Source: an uncultured Clostridia bacterium
GTDB taxonomy: Bacteria; Bacillota; Clostridia; TANB77; CAG-508
Length of the DNA stretch: 56,717 bases
NCBI GenBank assembly: GCA_934149075.1
Contig: CAKPDR010000011.1
Coordinates: forward strand, 1-56,717
Direction of reading: 5' to 3'
Made by a program: the position numbers and the translations under genes. Shown piece after piece: positions 18,101-24,672 of this stretch. Below the pieces are notes generated by a model that saw nothing but the letters and a program-made list of their open reading frames with translations, was not told where the DNA came from and made no database searches. The stretch's first letter is position 1, and each line of letters begins with the position of its first letter.

Positions 18101-18769
18101 TATCAAAATGCAACTACTATCCCTACTAAGACATCTGTTACAGAAATAAAGGAAAAAATGTACCCGGTACAAAATTTCCCAGAGAAAAAAGAAGATGTTG
18201 TAGAAACTGAAATTAGAATGCCGTTATTCTTACAAAAAGATGAAGACACCAAAATAACAAATGCCCAAAAAGGAACATTGATACATCTTTGCATGCAAAA
18301 ACTTGATTTAAATAAAATGAATTATACTTATGAAGATGTGAAAGAGTTAGTTAATGAACTTGAAATTAAAAAGATTATTACATCAAAAGAAGCGGAAACC
18401 ATAAATATCAACAAGATATATCGATTTACGAAATCAAAAATATGGAATGAAATGATTGAGGCTAAAGAAGTACAAAGAGAAAAGCCTTTTTATATTAACA
18501 TTCCAGCAAAGGAGATATATAAAGATGACTTGGAAGAAAATGTTTTAGTTCAAGGTGTTATAGACTTATATTATATAAGTTCAGACGGAGAACTTGTGCT
18601 AGTTGATTTTAAAACTGATTATGTTGAAAATAGAGATGAAAAGATTTTGATTGATAAATATAAAGTACAGTTAGATTTGTATAAAAGAGCTTTGAGTCAA
18701 GCTTTGAATAGAAATGTTGATAGAGTTTATATTTATTCTACATATTTAGATAGTGATATTTTGATATAA
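15113..18769 (+). CDS. addA: ATP-dependent helicase/nuclease subunit A
   Basis: A 1218-aa UvrD-type helicase with a RecB-like nuclease, the A subunit of the AddAB double-strand-break repair enzyme. Motif I is AAAAGSGKTA (residues 25-34), Walker B is IAIDEYQDSN, and motif VI is LYVALTRAKEKL. The C-terminal nuclease has GVIDLYY and LVDFKTDY with the metal-binding acidic residues. Residues 1013-1023 (KEKMYPVQNFP), between SVTEIK and the nuclease domain, are encoded by a family A palindrome. AddB usually sits just upstream in Firmicutes but is missing here; pnp is the neighbour. The stop is followed at once by the nested palindrome 18772-19234. Confidence 0.95.
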   Translation: MANEVKWTEEQKQAIYEKGSNILVAAAAGSGKTAVLVERIINKIINENIDIDKLLVVTFTNAAASEMRERVLDAIYKKIDENPEDERLQRQVTLLNKASICTIDSFCLDVVRNNFFEIDISQNFRIGDTTEIEILKQDVLEDLFEEKYEAEDKDFEKLINTYTSYKDDTPLKELILKIYTYIQSNPFPEKWLHEKIEMFNLSEKLDQDFAKTIWGKLLLKQVDEILQEGIIKLEAEKSNLAQYDELQKYFLIINDDIEQLEMLKSNLDSWDKAYTIASSIKFKTWSADKKITLEAKDIAKVTRDLVKESLKKVLNKILIFDSKEANEDINDMYEVLTKLEKIIIEFGEKFAKRKKDKNVVDFSDVEHFALKILLKEEKGEVKPSEIAKKYQEKFEEIAIDEYQDSNLVQEYILTSISRGNNIFMVGDVKQSIYKFRQARPDLFLGKYKTYKTKYYKTENDDLKIQLFRNFRSRREVLDFSNMIFASIMTEELGELNYTIEEYLNLGASYEDTNQDLRAEIDILNVDEIAEEDIESDSANSETDDLEEKERIENIELEAKFVAKRIQQLISNKFQVYDAKKKEKRDIKYKDIVVLLRSTKEPAPIFEKEILNLGMPVFSDSSSEYLESIEIQTIMSLLKIIDNPMQEIPLVAVMRSMIGGFTDNELVEIRLSDKYDNFYNTILKAKKDVNTNLRKKIEMFLENLEKWRKEQEYLSLDELIWKIYNDTGYYNYVGLMTNGELRQANLKMLFERAKQCETISFKGLFNFINYINKIKTSSKDMDSAKVIGENENVIRIMSIHKSKGLEFPVVFLSGTGKQFNMQDLNNKILLHPEIGIGVKYIDYDRQIEYDTLSKQAMKNQIMIETLSEEMRVLYVALTRAKEKLIITGYSTSDKQKEIDEIIYKYDKLNPIILKKYKSYLDWIKLVYVYHQEEMEKLATIQTYNKDEVFKMCDSKDDAEDIDMKDAKAEQIMKKMSEFKIDKEEQKKISKLLEYEYKYQNATTIPTKTSVTEIKEKMYPVQNFPEKKEDVVETEIRMPLFLQKDEDTKITNAQKGTLIHLCMQKLDLNKMNYTYEDVKELVNELEIKKIITSKEAETININKIYRFTKSKIWNEMIEAKEVQREKPFYINIPAKEIYKDDLEENVLVQGVIDLYYISSDGELVLVDFKTDYVENRDEKILIDKYKVQLDLYKRALSQALNRNVDRVYIYSTYLDSDILI
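18150..18180. repeat. family A palindrome inside the addA reading frame
   Basis: The 31-bp palindrome differs from the consensus ends only by A for the first G. It encodes KEKMYPVQNFP without disturbing the frame and lies in a poorly conserved linker. The same DNA is non-coding at other sites in this window. Confidence 0.85.
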
Positions 18770-18771
18770 TT

Positions 18772-19234
18772 AGTTACAGTTCACAGTCCAAAAAAATATT
18801 ATATATGTTGGGAGCCTTCCCAGGTGATTATATATATTTGAGATTGTGTCCTGTTCATTCCGTTCAAAAAGAAAATCTAACATAAAAACCTGAGACTCTC
18901 TCACTCAGGCATAAAATGCATATATGTATATGAGTTTAAACTTTTCGAATGTGATTGGAGCAACATAAGAATTTCTTAAATAAATTTATGGAAAGAGTTC
19001 ACGAGAGTGGAAGGGTGCCATAAATTTATTTAAGAAATTCTTATGTTGCGTATTGAACCGAGAAAATGTTTCAAATCATATACATATATACATTTTTCCG
19101 TGAGCATTCCTCAGTTTTTTATTTAAGATTTTCTATTTTTCACTTCAATCAAACGGACACAATCTCAAATATATATAATCACCTGGGAAGGCTCCCAACA
19201 TATATAATATTTTTTTGGACTGTGAATTGTAACT
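18772..19234. repeat. 463-bp nested inverted repeat (giant palindrome)
   Basis: Outer arms 18772-18851 and 19155-19234 are 80 nt each and complementary at 79 of 80 positions. Inner arms 18960-18991 and 19018-19049 are 32 nt and fully complementary, around a 26-nt centre (18992-19017). The stretches between inner and outer arms are also complementary but diverged. Both arm pairs share a centre near 19003, so the whole segment is one fold-back unit. It starts three nt after the addA stop and ends about 100 nt before the glycosyltransferase start. No ORF was seen in it. Confidence 0.9.
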
Positions 19235-19272
19235 ATAATTAATAAAATTTAAAGAAATAATGAAAAAAATTC

Positions 19273-19301
19273 TTGATAAAAATTAAATAAAATGATAAGA
19301 T
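19273..19301 (+). promoter_or_regulatory. promoter of the glycosyltransferase operon
   Basis: TTGATA (19273-19278), 17-nt spacer, TAAGAT (19296-19301), between the right end of the giant palindrome and the first gene. Confidence 0.5.
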
Positions 19302-19333
19302 TAATAAATGAAAAAGTAAAAAAAGAGGAAAAA

Positions 19334-20173
19334 ATGATAAACTTATTATTATGTGGAAACGAAAAAGTATTTGATGGAGCTCTAACAGAGCTAATATCAA
19401 TAACAAACAGAACAAAAGATGTAATAAAATGTTATATATTCACAGCAGAACTAACAAGAATAAAATCTGAATATACAGCAATAAGTGAAGAACAAATAGA
19501 ATTTTTAGACAAAGTAGTCAAAAGCAAAAATTTAGAAAATCAAGTAGTAAGAATAGATGTAACAGAAATATATGAAAATCAATTTAAAAACTGTGCTAAT
19601 GAAGGGGCATATTGTACGCCATATACATTATTGCGATTATTGGCAGATTTAATACCAGAAATGCCAGAGAAATTGTTATATTTAGATATAGATATGATGG
19701 CAGGTGGTGATATTTCACAGTTATATAACATAGATATTACAGATTATGAATATGCAGCGGTAAAAGAAAAATATGGATGTTGGCTAATAAGACCAGACTA
19801 TATCAATGCTGGAATGCTATTACTAAATATGAAAAAAATAAAAGAAACAAAACTCTTAGAAAAAGCAAGAGAAAGAATAAAAACTAAAAAAATGTTGTTT
19901 GCAGATCAAGACGCAATATTTTGGTCAACAACTAAAAAGAAAATCATACCAAGAATATATAACGAACAGTCAAAATTTAATAAAAAAGACACTATTATAT
20001 GTCATTTCTGTAAAAGATTAATGCTTTTACCATATCCACACACAGAAAACTTTAAACAATGGAACATTGAAGAAGTTCATAAAATTCTAAAATGTTATTA
20101 TTTTGACAAAGATTTAGAAGAATATTTAAAATTAAAAGAAGAATATAATGTAAGAATGAAAGAGGAAATTTAG
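19334..20173 (+). CDS. glycosyltransferase family 8 protein
   Basis: A 279-aa GT8-type, retaining, nucleotide-sugar-dependent glycosyltransferase. The DxD metal-binding motif is LYLDIDMMAGGDI, with the usual downstream YINAGMLLLNMKKI and DQDAIFW motifs and a HFCKRLMLLPYP segment near the C-terminus. I chose the ATG at 19334 (MINLLLCGNEK), which has AGAGGAA upstream; the frame opens at 19292 with a Lys-rich extension unlikely to be used. The stop abuts the next ATG, so the three genes 19334-22742 are probably one transcript. The acceptor is unknown; the acyltransferase partners suggest a membrane glycolipid or acylated cell-surface glycan. Confidence 0.85.
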   Translation: MINLLLCGNEKVFDGALTELISITNRTKDVIKCYIFTAELTRIKSEYTAISEEQIEFLDKVVKSKNLENQVVRIDVTEIYENQFKNCANEGAYCTPYTLLRLLADLIPEMPEKLLYLDIDMMAGGDISQLYNIDITDYEYAAVKEKYGCWLIRPDYINAGMLLLNMKKIKETKLLEKARERIKTKKMLFADQDAIFWSTTKKKIIPRIYNEQSKFNKKDTIICHFCKRLMLLPYPHTENFKQWNIEEVHKILKCYYFDKDLEEYLKLKEEYNVRMKEEI

Positions 20174-21976
20174 ATGGAAAAATATCAAGAAATAATACCA
20201 ATTTTCTTTGCAGTTGATGATGATTATGTACCATTTTTAGCAGTAACATTGCAATCTTTGGTAAACAATGCATCACAAGAATATTATTATGTAATAAAAG
20301 TATTATATACAAGAATGAGCGAAGAAAGTAAAGAAAAAATTAATAAATATACAAGAGAAAATATAAGTATAGAATATGTAGATTTAAATTATTATATAGA
20401 AAAAATAAAAAATAAATTATATACAAGAGACTATTTTTCAATGACAACATATTTTAGACTATTCATTTCAAACTTATATCCACAATATAATAAAGCGATT
20501 TATTTAGATAGTGATATAGTTTTATTAAAAGATATAGCAGAATTATACAAAATCGATATTGGAGATAATTTACTAGGAGCGGTACCAGATGATATAATCC
20601 AAAAAAATGAAGTATTCCAAGAATATGTTGAAAAAGTAGTAGGAGTAGCTAGTTATAAAACATACTTTAATGCAGGAATGCTAGTTATGAATTTAGATGA
20701 ACTTAGAAAATTTCAATTTCAAGAAAAATTTCTATATTTACTTGAGAATATAAAATTTTCTGTAATCCAAGATCAAGATTATTTAAACAGAATTTGTAAA
20801 GGCAGAGTAAAACTTATAGAAACTGCATGGAACTTAATGCCAACAGCAAGTGATGATATGAAAGAAGAAGATATTAAATTAATACATTATAATTATCAAT
20901 ATAAGCCATGGCACTATGATGATATAAGATTCGGTCAATATTTCTGGAACTTAGCTAAGCAAACAGAATTTTATGGTATAATTAGTAAAATAAAAGAAAA
21001 CTTTACAGATGAAATGAAATATAAGGATAGAGAGGCAGATATTGCATTAAGAGAACTTGCACAGAAAGAATCAGACTGTGTAGGAGACGACAGAATGTAC
21101 AGAAGTGTACAAGTAACAGAAAAATCACAAGAAAGAATAGAAATATTAGAAAAGATAAAGCAACTTGAAAAAGAAGGAAAGTTTGATGTAGATGCAGAAA
21201 ATGATCCGCCATCAATAGAATTAACACCTGAGAATGTAGATTATTTAAAAGCCAAAAGAACAAATAAATGGAAGAATAAATTTGCAAATAAATTAGGTGA
21301 AAGGTTTTTGGATGCAATAATAAAAGATAACAAACTAATAATAAAAGATATAGAAGGTCTTGATTATTTAAGTGAAATGAAAAATGGAGCATTAATTACA
21401 TGTAATCATTTTAATCCATTTGATTCATTTACAATAGAAGAAATATTTTCATTATCAGGACAAAGAAAAAAGAAAAAATTATATAAAGTAATAAGAGAGG
21501 GAAACTACACAAATTTTCCGGGATTTTATGGATTCTTATTCAGAAATGCAGATACATTACCATTAAGTTCTAATACAAGAACAATGATAAAATTTATGCA
21601 AGCAGCAGATACTATCTTAAAAAGAGGAGATTTTATATTAATATATCCAGAGCAAAGCTTATGGTGGAATTATGAAAAACCAAAGCCACTAAAAAATGGA
21701 GCATATAAAATAGCAACAAGAAGTAATGTACCAGTAATACCTATATTTATAACAATGAAAGATAGCAATATTATTGGAGAGGATGGATTCCCTATAAAAG
21801 AATATTATGTTCACATAGAAAAACCCATCTATCCAGATGTAACACTATCAGAAAGAGAAAATGTAGAAATTATGAAAAACAAAAATTTCGAAGTATGGAA
21901 AAACATATATGAAGAATTTTATGGAATTCCATTAGAATATACTACTGTAAAAGAGGAAGTAAATGATGAAATCTAA
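20174..21976 (+). CDS. GT8 glycosyltransferase fused to PlsC-type acyltransferase
   Basis: A 600-aa two-domain protein. Residues about 5-270 form a GT8 domain (IPIFFAVDDDYVPFLAVTLQ start, DxD in AIYLDSDIVLL, YFNAGMLVMNLDEL, QDQDYLNR, HYNYQYKPW). A linker of about 110 charged residues follows. Residues about 385-590 form a lysophosphatidate-acyltransferase-like domain with the HX4D motif in CNHFNPFDSF and the YPEQSLWW and PVIPIFI blocks. No membrane segment is evident. The ATG directly follows the upstream stop, with GAGGAAATT as ribosome site, and the end overlaps the next gene by 14 nt. It may glycosylate and acylate the same lipid or glycan. The domains are clear; the joint function is inference. 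Confidence 0.85.
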   Translation: MEKYQEIIPIFFAVDDDYVPFLAVTLQSLVNNASQEYYYVIKVLYTRMSEESKEKINKYTRENISIEYVDLNYYIEKIKNKLYTRDYFSMTTYFRLFISNLYPQYNKAIYLDSDIVLLKDIAELYKIDIGDNLLGAVPDDIIQKNEVFQEYVEKVVGVASYKTYFNAGMLVMNLDELRKFQFQEKFLYLLENIKFSVIQDQDYLNRICKGRVKLIETAWNLMPTASDDMKEEDIKLIHYNYQYKPWHYDDIRFGQYFWNLAKQTEFYGIISKIKENFTDEMKYKDREADIALRELAQKESDCVGDDRMYRSVQVTEKSQERIEILEKIKQLEKEGKFDVDAENDPPSIELTPENVDYLKAKRTNKWKNKFANKLGERFLDAIIKDNKLIIKDIEGLDYLSEMKNGALITCNHFNPFDSFTIEEIFSLSGQRKKKKLYKVIREGNYTNFPGFYGFLFRNADTLPLSSNTRTMIKFMQAADTILKRGDFILIYPEQSLWWNYEKPKPLKNGAYKIATRSNVPVIPIFITMKDSNIIGEDGFPIKEYYVHIEKPIYPDVTLSERENVEIMKNKNFEVWKNIYEEFYGIPLEYTTVKEEVNDEI

Positions 21977-22742
21977 ACAAGTATATTACTATAAAGATGA
22001 AGTAAATGATGAATTTTCAGGAGCCAAAATAACACCGAGGATTATTGATGAAAAATACAAGTACATTCACCAAAATCCTTTTTGGAACTTTACCTCTCTT
22101 TTATTACAAAATGTACTAAGTATGCCAATTAAGATATTATATGGAAAACTAAAATTTAAAATAAAATATATAGGAAAAGAAAAACTAAAATCATATAGAA
22201 AAGAAGGATACTTTGTATATGTGAATCATACACAGGTATTTGCAGATGTATTTATTCCAAGCTTACCAATGTATCCAAAAAGAAATCATTTTATAGTAAA
22301 TCCGGAAAATGTTTCTATGAAAATATTGGGTAATGGAATTCAATTACTTGGAGCAATACCAATTCCAAATAATAAAAATGGAATGAAAAATTTTATAAAT
22401 GCAATAAAAACACATATTGAAAAAGGACATCCAATTACTATATATCCAGAAGCGCATATTTGGCCGTATTATACTAAGATAAGACCATTTAAAGCTGTTT
22501 CGTTTAAATATCCTATTCAATATAATAAACCAACTTTTTGTATGACGAATACATATCGAAGCTATGGGAAGAATAATGATAAAGTTAAAATTGTTACATA
22601 TATTGACGGACCGTTTTTTCCTGATAAATCTTTAAGTATACATGAACAGAAATTAAATTTACGAAATCAGGTGTATGAATGCATGGTAGAAAGAAGTAAA
22701 AATAGTAATATTGAGGTTATTGAATATAGAAAAGCATTATAA
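21963..22742 (+). CDS. second PlsC-like acyltransferase
   Basis: A 259-aa protein of the 1-acylglycerol-phosphate acyltransferase fold. It has YVNHTQVFADVF where the catalytic HX4D motif is expected, IYPEAHIWP as the EGT/PEG-type block, and a conserved-looking NTYRS. Here histidine and aspartate are five residues apart (HX5D), a departure from the norm that may alter or abolish activity. The ATG lies inside the end of the upstream gene (14-nt overlap), which implies translational coupling. It is the last gene of the operon. Confidence 0.75.
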   Translation: MMKSKQVYYYKDEVNDEFSGAKITPRIIDEKYKYIHQNPFWNFTSLLLQNVLSMPIKILYGKLKFKIKYIGKEKLKSYRKEGYFVYVNHTQVFADVFIPSLPMYPKRNHFIVNPENVSMKILGNGIQLLGAIPIPNNKNGMKNFINAIKTHIEKGHPITIYPEAHIWPYYTKIRPFKAVSFKYPIQYNKPTFCMTNTYRSYGKNNDKVKIVTYIDGPFFPDKSLSIHEQKLNLRNQVYECMVERSKNSNIEVIEYRKAL

Positions 22743-22777
22743 ATAATAAAAAAACTATTTAATATAGTGAAAAAATC

Positions 22778-22786
22778 TGTTATAAT
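22778..22786 (+). promoter_or_regulatory. extended -10 promoter of ychF
   Basis: TGT-TATAAT (22778-22786), 36 nt before the GTG start. The -35 region is poor, as is usual for extended -10 promoters. Confidence 0.45.
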
Positions 22787-22822
22787 ATACATTATGTATA
22801 AAAGGAAGGAATGAGATAAAAA

Positions 22823-23914
22823 GTGAAAATAGGAATAGTAGGATTACCAAATGTAGGAAAAAGTACAATGTTTAACAGTATAACAAAAGCAGGAGCAGAA
22901 TGTGCAAATTACCCATTTTGTACAATAGAACCGAATGTCGGAGTTGTAGCTGTTCCAGATGAAAGAATAGATAAATTAGCAGAAATGTATCAACCACAAA
23001 AAGTAACAAAAGCTGTTGTAGAATTTGTAGATATTGCAGGACTTGTAAAAGGTGCAAGTAAGGGAGAAGGACTTGGAAATAAATTTTTATCACATATTCG
23101 TGAAGTTGACGCAATATGTCAAGTAGTAAGATGTTTTGAAGATTCAAATGTAATACATGTAGATGGAAGTGTTAATCCATTAAGAGATATTGAAACAATA
23201 AATCTTGAATTAATATTTGCAGATATGGAAACACTAACAAAGAGATTAGATAAAGCTAAAAAATGTTTAAAGGCAGATAAAAAATATCAAGTAGAAATTG
23301 ATTTTATAGAAAAAATAAAATCAAATTTAGAAAAAGGTATTCCTGCTAGAGCTTTAGAATACAACGAAGATGAACAAGAAATGTTAAAAGATATGTTTTT
23401 ATTAACTGCAAAACCAATAATTTATATTGCAAATATATCAGAAGAGCAAATACAAAATGCTGATAATGAAGAAATGGTAAAACAAGTAAAAGAATATGCT
23501 TCAAAAGAAAATGCAGAAGTAATACCATTATGTGTTAAAATAGAAGAAGAATTATCAGGATTGGAAGAACAAGATAAAAAAGAAATGCTAGAAGCATTAG
23601 GGTTAGAAGAATCTGGATTAGATAAATTAATAAAAAAGAGCTATGATTTATTAGGATTAATGTCATTCTTAACAGCAGGAGAACCCGAAGTAAGAGCTTG
23701 GACAATAAAAAAAGGAACAAAAGCTCCTAAGGCTGCAGGAAAGATTCATTCAGATATAGAAAGAGGATTTATTAAGGCAGAAATAGTTTCATATGAAGAT
23801 TTAGTAAGAGAAGGCTCTATGCTTGCAGCAAAAGAAAAAGGGTTAGTTCGTCAAGAAGGAAAAGAGTATATAATGCAAGACGGAGATATTGTATTATTTA
23901 AATTTAATGTATAA
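22823..23914 (+). CDS. ychF: redox-regulated ATPase/GTPase YchF
   Basis: A 363-aa Obg-family P-loop NTPase that hydrolyses ATP in characterised homologues and binds the ribosome. G1 is GLPNVGKST (residues 7-15), G3 is DIAGLVKGAS, and the NxxE-type motif (YIANISEEQ) replaces NKxD, the reason the family prefers ATP. A coiled-coil insertion and a C-terminal TGS domain (RAWTIKKGTKAPKAAGKIH) follow. The start is GTG, with AAGGAAGG upstream. It is a single gene. Confidence 0.95.
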   Translation: MKIGIVGLPNVGKSTMFNSITKAGAECANYPFCTIEPNVGVVAVPDERIDKLAEMYQPQKVTKAVVEFVDIAGLVKGASKGEGLGNKFLSHIREVDAICQVVRCFEDSNVIHVDGSVNPLRDIETINLELIFADMETLTKRLDKAKKCLKADKKYQVEIDFIEKIKSNLEKGIPARALEYNEDEQEMLKDMFLLTAKPIIYIANISEEQIQNADNEEMVKQVKEYASKENAEVIPLCVKIEEELSGLEEQDKKEMLEALGLEESGLDKLIKKSYDLLGLMSFLTAGEPEVRAWTIKKGTKAPKAAGKIHSDIERGFIKAEIVSYEDLVREGSMLAAKEKGLVRQEGKEYIMQDGDIVLFKFNV

Positions 23915-23957
23915 AATGACAAAAATAGAAAAAATAACGAAAAAAATCTAAAAAAAC

Positions 23958-23986
23958 TTGCAATTATTTAAAAAATGTAGTATAAA
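23958..23986 (+). promoter_or_regulatory. promoter of the surface-protein gene
   Basis: TTGCAA (23958-23963), 17-nt spacer, TATAAA (23981-23986). Confidence 0.6.
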
Positions 23987-24038
23987 TAAAAGAGAGACTA
24001 GTACAATAGATAAAAAATATTAAGAAAGAGGTATGAAA

Positions 24039-24422
24039 ATGAAAAGAACAAAAATATTAAAAACTTTAATGGTTATGATTATTGGAATAATTTTATTTAT
24101 TATGTCAACAAAAGCGTTTGCTTTAGACGATTCTGATTCAAATCTTAACTTTTATGAGGATCAAAGTAATCTATTAAGCACAAATACAAATACAAATACA
24201 AATACAAATACTAATACTAATACTAATACAAACACAAATACAAACACAAATACAAACACTAACACAAATACAAATGCAACTACTACAAACACAAATAGCT
24301 ACAATACAAGTTTACCAAAAGCAGGAGCCCCAGAAAATACAATGATGTTAGTTGGAATAACTATTTTAGGGATAACAGCAGTTTATGCATATAAAAAAGT
24401 AAAAGAATATAAAAACATATAA
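24039..24422 (+). CDS. small cell-wall-anchored (LPxAG) protein with Thr-Asn repeats
   Basis: A 127-aa secreted protein. Residues about 1-30 form a signal peptide (basic start, hydrophobic core, AFA cleavage-like site). A short acidic region follows, then 16 Thr-Asn repeats, then LPKAGAPEN, a hydrophobic helix and the basic tail YKKVKEYK. This is the layout of a sortase substrate, with LPKAG in place of LPxTG. The Thr/Asn stretch would be a flexible, possibly O-glycosylated stalk; no folded domain fits in so short a protein. The ATG at 24039 has AAAGAGG seven nt upstream; the ATG at 24033 is too close to it. No sortase gene is in the window. Confidence 0.7.
   Translation: MKRTKILKTLMVMIIGIILFIMSTKAFALDDSDSNLNFYEDQSNLLSTNTNTNTNTNTNTNTNTNTNTNTNTNTNTNTNATTTNTNSYNTSLPKAGAPENTMMLVGITILGITAVYAYKKVKEYKNI
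24180..24275 (+). repeat. hexanucleotide tandem repeat (ACAAAT-type, 16 units)
   Basis: Sixteen units of ACA/ACT-AAT/AAC encode the Thr-Asn stalk. Since units are two codons long, copy-number change would alter stalk length without a frameshift. Confidence 0.85.
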
Positions 24423-24436
24423 GAGAAAAGTAAAAT

Positions 24437-24628
24437 AAAGGTTTCTAACAGAGAAAATTAGCCAATGGTTGAGAACTAATTTGAGAAAACATATTTGAAA
24501 AACTAACTCTTTAGGTTTCTAGTGAATAAGCTAGACGTTTAAGATGCGTTAAATCAAATTAAGTGAAAATATGGGATGGAACCGTGTATATGCACTCCTA
24601 TAAGTAGAAATACTTATAGGAGTTTTTT
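24437..24628 (+). promoter_or_regulatory. T-box riboswitch of thrS with terminator
   Basis: The leader has an AGAGA..GGTTGAGAA Stem I element, a CTAG-loop-CTAG hairpin (24520-24535), the T-box-like GGGATGGAACCGTG (24573-24586), and a strong terminator (ACTCCTATAAGTA 24594-24606 with TACTTATAGGAGT 24611-24623, then T5). T-boxes pair with an uncharged tRNA to prevent termination. ACT threonine codons at 24502 and 24506 are candidate specifiers; I could not fix the specifier loop by eye. Confidence 0.85.
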
Positions 24629-24672
24629 GCATTATAAATTGTGAGATATATAATATAAAGGAGGTATTTTTA

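Noticed and set aside
24180..24275. Possible CRISPR-like or satellite array
   Set aside because: The six-base unit is coding (Thr-Asn) with no spacers; it is a coding tandem repeat. No CRISPR array or cas gene was found in the window.
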